From: Verrucomicrobiota bacterium
GTDB lineage: Bacteria; Verrucomicrobiota; Verrucomicrobiia; Limisphaerales; JACRJZ01
DNA: 64,000 bases
Direction: 5' to 3'
NCBI GenBank assembly: GCA_016219875.1
Contig: JACRJZ010000041.1
Coordinates: 1 to 64,000, forward strand
Shown in pieces: positions 60,052 to 64,000 of the stretch. How positions within the stretch are numbered: position 1 is the stretch's first letter; every line of letters begins with the position of its first letter. Below the pieces are notes generated by a model that worked only from the letters and a program-made list of their open reading frames with translations, ran no database searches and had not been told where the DNA came from. The position numbers and the translations under genes were made by a program.

Positions 60052-60786
60052 TCAAATCCCTCCGTCAATGTGGATGGCCTGCGCGTTGATGTAGCTGGCG
60101 CGGTCGCTGGCGAGGAAGGCCACGAGCTCCGCCACCTCCTCCGGCGTGCCAGCACGGCCCAGCGTGCAGTGCTGCCGGTAGTCTTCCTGCTGTTTCTCGG
60201 GAACGTTCGTGCTCACGCCGTCCGTCAGCATTCCCGGCACCACGGCGTTGACGCGGATGCCGTAGCGCGACAACTCGCGCGCCAGCGACAGCGTGAAGCC
60301 CACCACCGCGCTCTTGGCCGTGGCGTAATGCACCGGCACTTCCAGCACGCGCATCCCCGCCAGCGAGCCGAGGTTCACCATCGCGCCGCGCTTGCGCCGG
60401 ATCATCGGCCGGACAAACGCCTTCGTGACGAGAAACATTCCCTTCACGTTCACGTCCATGATCCGGTCCCAGTCTTCCTCCTCGATCAGCGCGAACGGCA
60501 TGATCTGCGTGACGCCGGCGTTGTTGACCAGGATGTCCACGGGCGCGAACTCCTGCTCGACCTGCGCCGCCAGCCGCGCCACGCCGGCTCCGTCCAGCAC
60601 GTCGAGCGGAAAAGCCTTCACCGATTTGCCCTGGCCGGCGAGTTCCTTCTCCAACTGGCGCGCGGTCTCCTCGTGAGCGTGAAAGGTGAAGGCAACCCGC
60701 GCCCCGTGCGCCGCCAGGCAACGCACCAACGCCGCGCCCACCGCGCCGGTTCCGCCGGTCACAAATGCTGTCCGCCCTTCAAGCAT
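60052..60786 (-). CDS. FabG-type 3-oxoacyl-ACP reductase, copy 2
   Basis: From ATG 60786 the 244-aa protein is a classical short-chain dehydrogenase: AFVTGGTGAVGAALVRCLAA (NADPH loop), DILVNNAGVTQIMPFALIEE, and the catalytic Ser, Tyr and Lys in NLGSLAGMRVLEVPVHYATAKSA. The C-terminus is LASDRASYINAQAIHIDGGI. It should reduce a 3-oxoacyl group carried on the ACP encoded immediately upstream; the genes overlap by 8 nt. The cassette's second FabG (61830) suggests two ketoreduction contexts. Confidence 0.88.
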   Translation of the reverse strand: MLEGRTAFVTGGTGAVGAALVRCLAAHGARVAFTFHAHEETARQLEKELAGQGKSVKAFPLDVLDGAGVARLAAQVEQEFAPVDILVNNAGVTQIMPFALIEEEDWDRIMDVNVKGMFLVTKAFVRPMIRRKRGAMVNLGSLAGMRVLEVPVHYATAKSAVVGFTLSLARELSRYGIRVNAVVPGMLTDGVSTNVPEKQQEDYRQHCTLGRAGTPEEVAELVAFLASDRASYINAQAIHIDGGI

Positions 60787-61195
60787 GGGCCGCTCCCTCC
60801 GATTTCGCCGCGAGCTTCCGCGCAATCAGCCGCACGAAAAACGCTACGGTGAGCAACGCCGGCAGTTCGGTCTTGCGCAACCCCTTCACGAGTTTGGTGG
60901 AATCGAGTTCCGGCGCCGACCGTTGAATTTCCGCCAGCGCTTCGTTGGTCAGGAAGCCGTCCTTCTCGTAAACGCCGCCCGGCAGCCGCTTCTTCGCCTC
61001 GCGCTCCAGCTCGTTCGCCTCGATGGTCACTTTGAATTTCTCCTCGATGCGAAAGCTCAGGTCGAGCAGGTCGATCGACTCCGCGCCCAGGTCCGACACC
61101 AGCACACTGTCGCGGTGAATCCGTTCCGGTGTCACCCCCAGCACCTCGACGAGGAGCGGCTTCAGTTGCTCGAAAATTTCGGCTTCGGTCATCAT
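60779..61195 (-). CDS. Acyl carrier protein with long C-terminal extension
   Basis: Residues 1-85 form an acyl carrier protein: LLVEVLGVTPERIHRDSVLV and the phosphopantetheine site S40 in SDLGAESIDLLDL. The remaining 50 residues (YEKDGFLTNEALAEIQRSAP, then KGLRKTELPALLTVAFFVRL) are absent from ordinary ACPs of about 78 residues. They end in a partly hydrophobic helix that might dock the carrier to a membrane or partner. The gene lies centrally in the cassette, overlapping both neighbours. Confidence 0.85.
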   Translation of the reverse strand: MMTEAEIFEQLKPLLVEVLGVTPERIHRDSVLVSDLGAESIDLLDLSFRIEEKFKVTIEANELEREAKKRLPGGVYEKDGFLTNEALAEIQRSAPELDSTKLVKGLRKTELPALLTVAFFVRLIARKLAAKSEGAAHA

Positions 61196-61833
61196 GGCTT
61201 GATCTGAGGCGCATCGTTTCTGAACTCCGCGATGTTATCGAGACTTTTCCGCCGCGGGGCCTCCGGCGATTCGGCCGGATGCCCCAGCGCGACGAAACAA
61301 TTCAATTCAAAGCCCGCCGGCAAACTCAGCCCGCCGGCGAAGGCGTCTTGCACCAGAAGCGGCCCGGTCAACACACAGGTTCCGAGTCCCAGCGTCTGCG
61401 CGGCCAGCAACAGATTCTGGACGGCCATCGCCACGCTCAGCGGTTCGCCGGACACCAGTTCCGGGTGCGGCACCCCCGCCAGCAGCGGCAGAGAAACGCT
61501 GGCCGGCGGCTTGTGCAGCGCGACGAGGAGGACGGGCGCTTCGGCAAAAATCGTGGCGTAATGAACAAGTTCGTCGGCGTAACCCGCCGCCACCGCCGGC
61601 AGCGATTTCAATTTGCCGGCCAGGCTCCTTCTCACCATTTCCGCCAGCGCGCGAATCTGCGTCCGCTCCTCGAACACGAGAAACTTCCACGCCTGGCGAT
61701 TGTGATTGGACGGCGCCCAGCGTGCGGCTTCCAACAACCGCTCGACATCACCGCGGGTCACGGCGCGTTCCGTGAAGCGGCGGATCGAGCGCCGCGAGCG
61801 CATCAAGTCCAGCAAGTCTTCGTATCGCGTCAT
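61192..61833 (-). CDS. Nitroreductase-family flavoprotein
   Basis: From ATG 61833 the 213-aa protein has the nitroreductase FMN fold: LMRSRRSIRRFTERAVTRGD, EAARWAPSNHNRQAWKFLVF and AMAVQNLLLAAQTLGLGTCV. Members use FMN and NAD(P)H to reduce or oxidise small molecules, including enoyl-type or ring substrates. In this cassette it could act as an acyl-chain oxidoreductase (for instance desaturating or saturating an acyl-ACP); that is inference. It overlaps both neighbouring genes by 4 nt. Confidence 0.85.
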   Translation of the reverse strand: MTRYEDLLDLMRSRRSIRRFTERAVTRGDVERLLEAARWAPSNHNRQAWKFLVFEERTQIRALAEMVRRSLAGKLKSLPAVAAGYADELVHYATIFAEAPVLLVALHKPPASVSLPLLAGVPHPELVSGEPLSVAMAVQNLLLAAQTLGLGTCVLTGPLLVQDAFAGGLSLPAGFELNCFVALGHPAESPEAPRRKSLDNIAEFRNDAPQIKP

Positions 61834-62573
61834 AGGTTCAAGCCGAAGCCTCCATCCACGCGGAGCACCTGGCCGGTGATGTAGGACGCCTCCTCTGACG
61901 CAAGAAATCCGACCAGGCCGGCGACCTCGCCCGGCTGTCCCGCTCGTCCCAGCAACACATGCGACAGCACCCGCTCGCCATGTTGTGCCAGGACCGCTTG
62001 CGACATCTCCGTGGCGATCACGCCCGGTGCCACCGCGTTCACGAGGATGCCGCGCGGCGCGAGTTCGATGGCCAACGCGCGGGTGAGTCCTTCCAGACCC
62101 GCTTTGGCGGCGGCGTAGTTGGGTTGTCCGCGCCCGCCCTGGCCCGCCACCACCGAGGAAATGTTGATGATGCGCCCCCATCGCCCCAGCACCATGAATT
62201 TGGCGCAGGCCCGCGACAGGTTGAACGCGCCGGTGAGGCAAACCTTCAGCACGCGTTCCCAGGCCGCGTCGTCCATCGCGAGCGCCGGCGCTTCGTCGGT
62301 CACGCCGGCGCTGTTCACCAGGATGTCCAGGCTGCCGCAGCGCGCTTTGAGGTCCGCGGCCACGTGGTTGCACGCCGCCGCGTCCGACACGTCGAACTGC
62401 ACACTCAGGGCCGCGCCGCCGGCTCGCTGAATTTCTTCCACCACAGCCTGCGCCGCGTCGGCACGCTCGCGGTAGCCAACCGCCACGTTGTACCCGCGCC
62501 GTGCCAGTTCCAGCGCAACGGCCCGGCCGAGACCGCGCGAAGCGCCGCTGACGAGGGCGACTCTTTTGTTCAT
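61830..62573 (-). CDS. FabG-type 3-oxoacyl-ACP reductase, copy 1
   Basis: The 247-aa protein is a complete short-chain dehydrogenase: ALVSGASRGLGRAVALELAR, DILVNSAGVTDEAPALAMDD, catalytic Ser-Tyr-Lys in INISSVVAGQGGRGQPNYAA followed by AKAGLEGLTRAL, and the end YITGQVLRVDGGFGLNL. It should reduce 3-oxoacyl-ACP formed by the ketosynthase encoded just upstream, whose stop overlaps its start by 4 nt. Confidence 0.9.
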   Translation of the reverse strand: MNKRVALVSGASRGLGRAVALELARRGYNVAVGYRERADAAQAVVEEIQRAGGAALSVQFDVSDAAACNHVAADLKARCGSLDILVNSAGVTDEAPALAMDDAAWERVLKVCLTGAFNLSRACAKFMVLGRWGRIINISSVVAGQGGRGQPNYAAAKAGLEGLTRALAIELAPRGILVNAVAPGVIATEMSQAVLAQHGERVLSHVLLGRAGQPGEVAGLVGFLASEEASYITGQVLRVDGGFGLNL

Positions 62574-63832
62574 GGTTCAATCCTCCGAAAGATCAGCGTG
62601 GCGTTCTGCCCGCCGAAGCCAAACGAGTTCGACAGCACGGTGCGCCCGGCAAAGTCGCGGCAGCCTTCCGCCACGTAATCGAGATCGCACTGAGGATCGG
62701 GCTGCCCCCAGTTGATCGTGGGCGGAATTTTTCCCGTCGCGAGCGTCAGCGCCGACGCCACCGCCTCCACCGCGCCGCTGGCCGCGATCATGTGGCCGGT
62801 CATGGACTTGTTGGCGGTGACAGGAATCTCGCCCGCCCGCGCACCCAAGGCCTGCTTGATCGCAAGCGTCTCCGCCACGTCGTTCTTGGGCGTGCCGGTG
62901 CCGTGGGCATTCACAGAATCAATTTCCTCCGGCCGCAAGCCCGCGTCGGCCAGCGCCCGCGTCATGCTCAGCGCCGCGCCCCGGCCGTTCGGTTCCGGAT
63001 CGGTGACGCGAAACGCGTCCAGAGACGAGCCGTAGCCCACCACTTCGGCATACGCCCGCGCCCCGCGGCGCTGCGCGTGGTCCAGCGTTTCCAGCACCAC
63101 GAACGCCGCGCCTTCCGACAGCACCGTGCCCTGGCGCGTGGCGTCAAACGGACGGCACGCCCGCGTTGGCTCCTCGTTCTCGGTGGACAAAATGTGCAGC
63201 AGGCTGAAGCCGCCCAAGCCCAGCGGATTCAGGACGCTGTCCGTGGCTCCCGCGAGCGCGACCTCCGCCGCGCCGCCACGCAAGCGCCGGAACGCCTCGC
63301 CGATCACTTGCGCGCCCGCCGCGCAAGCCGAGCAGTTGGTGTAGCGTCCGCGCGCGAAGCCGTAGTGATCGCCCAGCAGTTGTGACGTGCGGTCCAGCGG
63401 CGTCTGGAGTCGTCCGGCGTGGGGTCGTGCGAGAACCTGCTGGACCAAGGCCCGCACGGCGTCATCCGCCTGTGCGACCGGTGCGACGTTTTCCAGGAAG
63501 AAAGTCTCCAGGCTTACGCCCACGAACAACGGCGCGCCGGCCAGCATTTCACGGGACAGTCCAGCCTCTTCGACCGCTTGCGACGCGGCCTCCAGGCCAA
63601 GCCAGATTTTGCGATCCTGCTCGCCGTCTGCTTCGGGAAATTTTTCCGCCACGCGCGCGAGGGAGAATCCCTTCACTTCGCCGCCAATGCGAACCGGCAG
63701 CGAACTCGCGTCGAAAAGCGTGACCGGGCCGACACCCGAACGCCCCGCCAGCAGGTTCCGCCAGAACTCCTCCGCCCCGCCGCCCACCGGCGTGCAAAGC
63801 CCGAGGCCCGTGATGACGACGCGCTGCTTCAT
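62570..63832 (-). CDS. 3-oxoacyl-ACP synthase (FabF-like ketosynthase)
   Basis: From ATG 63832 the 420-aa protein is a complete beta-ketoacyl synthase: VVITGLGLCTPVGGGAEEFW, active-site Cys170 in RYTNCSACAAGAQVIGEAF, and His310 and His347 in NAHGTGTPKNDVAETLA and KSMTGHMIAASGA. It condenses malonyl-ACP with an acyl chain. It overlaps by 4 nt the end of a second ketosynthase-like gene that runs past the window edge, a pairing typical of ketosynthase plus partner (chain-length-factor-like) or two-KS lipid/polyene cassettes. Confidence 0.9.
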   Translation of the reverse strand: MKQRVVITGLGLCTPVGGGAEEFWRNLLAGRSGVGPVTLFDASSLPVRIGGEVKGFSLARVAEKFPEADGEQDRKIWLGLEAASQAVEEAGLSREMLAGAPLFVGVSLETFFLENVAPVAQADDAVRALVQQVLARPHAGRLQTPLDRTSQLLGDHYGFARGRYTNCSACAAGAQVIGEAFRRLRGGAAEVALAGATDSVLNPLGLGGFSLLHILSTENEEPTRACRPFDATRQGTVLSEGAAFVVLETLDHAQRRGARAYAEVVGYGSSLDAFRVTDPEPNGRGAALSMTRALADAGLRPEEIDSVNAHGTGTPKNDVAETLAIKQALGARAGEIPVTANKSMTGHMIAASGAVEAVASALTLATGKIPPTINWGQPDPQCDLDYVAEGCRDFAGRTVLSNSFGFGGQNATLIFRRIEP

Positions 63833-64000
63833 GGCTTCTCCAACAGGAACGCCGCCTGTTCGCTGCCGTGGCCAAAACAATTCGCCAGCACGCGACCGCC
63901 GCAGCGCTCGGCCAGCACCGCTGCCAAACCCACCTGCAACGCAGCCGCCGCGGCGAAGAGGTCGCCCGCGTGCTTCTTCGGATGAATGACCGTGTCAGCG
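63829..64000 (-). CDS. C-terminal end of a second ketosynthase-like protein (partial)
   Basis: Only the last 56 codons are in the window. They read VIHPKKHAGDLFAAAAALQV, then LAAVLAERCGGRVLANCFGH and GSEQAAFLLEKP, matching the end of beta-ketoacyl synthases, where KxxxGHxxAAA normally provides the second histidine and the final strand follows. Here the usual MTGH is replaced by KKHAGD, so the position of the active-site residues needs the rest of the gene. It is translationally coupled to the complete ketosynthase. Confidence 0.75.
   Translation of the reverse strand, partial: ADTVIHPKKHAGDLFAAAAALQVGLAAVLAERCGGRVLANCFGHGSEQAAFLLEKP

Overview
The window is about 62% GC, lacks rRNA or tRNA genes that I can see, and looks like a chromosomal segment of a Verrucomicrobia or closely related PVC-group bacterium. 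The reasons are a microcompartment locus of the Planctomycetes/Verrucomicrobia (PV) type, many large secreted carbohydrate-active or propeller proteins, several families of palindromic intergenic repeats, and many toxin-antitoxin (TA) modules. The species call is inference.

Layout. 1-10.2 kb is an accessory zone: intact and broken TA modules, a decayed IS91-family transposase tail, three copies of the 3' end of one secreted-protein gene, and a response-regulator receiver fused to a Shedu-type (DUF4263) nuclease. 10.9-15.1 kb encodes two heparinase II/III-like secreted lyases. 15.3-24.2 kb is mostly housekeeping: archaeal-type phosphoglycerate mutase, PhoH/PIN ATPase, a GST-fold protein, a lipoprotein, a TPR protein, a PAS protein, a SurA-like chaperone and PdxA.

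24.2-35.2 kb is a bacterial microcompartment (BMC) operon read away from a divergent DeoR-type regulator. It carries PduL phosphotransacylase, three BMC-H hexamer proteins, three BMC-P pentamer proteins, acetate kinase, CoA-acylating aldehyde dehydrogenase and a class II aldolase with a targeting-like N-terminus. The expected pathway is aldol cleavage of fuculose- or rhamnulose-phosphate, oxidation of lactaldehyde to an acyl-CoA, then acyl-phosphate, then ATP. The operon has been invaded three times: by an unknown 154-aa gene, by a truncated second acetate kinase followed by a DUF433/DUF5615 TA pair, and by a REP-associated tyrosine transposase flanked by mirror-image triple hairpins. It also contains an outer-membrane beta-barrel gene, unusual for a BMC operon.

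35.3-50.3 kb holds secreted or housekeeping genes: an RCC1-repeat propeller giant, LeuB-like dehydrogenase, HEAT-repeat protein, TIM-barrel glycosidase-like protein, DUF2851 protein, adenosine-specific kinase, a phospholipase C-fold protein and a large exported unknown. Palindromic repeats lie between several of them, including one palindrome nested inside another.

50.4-64 kb is the most interesting part: a type II fatty-acid-synthase-like cassette (two ketosynthases, acyl carrier protein, two FabG reductases, a hotdog-fold dehydratase-like protein lacking the usual histidine, and a nitroreductase) coupled by 4-nt ATGA overlaps to radical SAM genes. Two of the five radical SAM proteins have the cysteine layout of the tetraether-synthase (Tes)-like group. 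A rhodanese-membrane protein and a PIN-type TA module are also present. I infer that this cluster makes an unusual acyl chain that is then modified or cross-linked by radical chemistry, as in ladderane-type or membrane-spanning lipids. The cluster runs off the right edge of the window.
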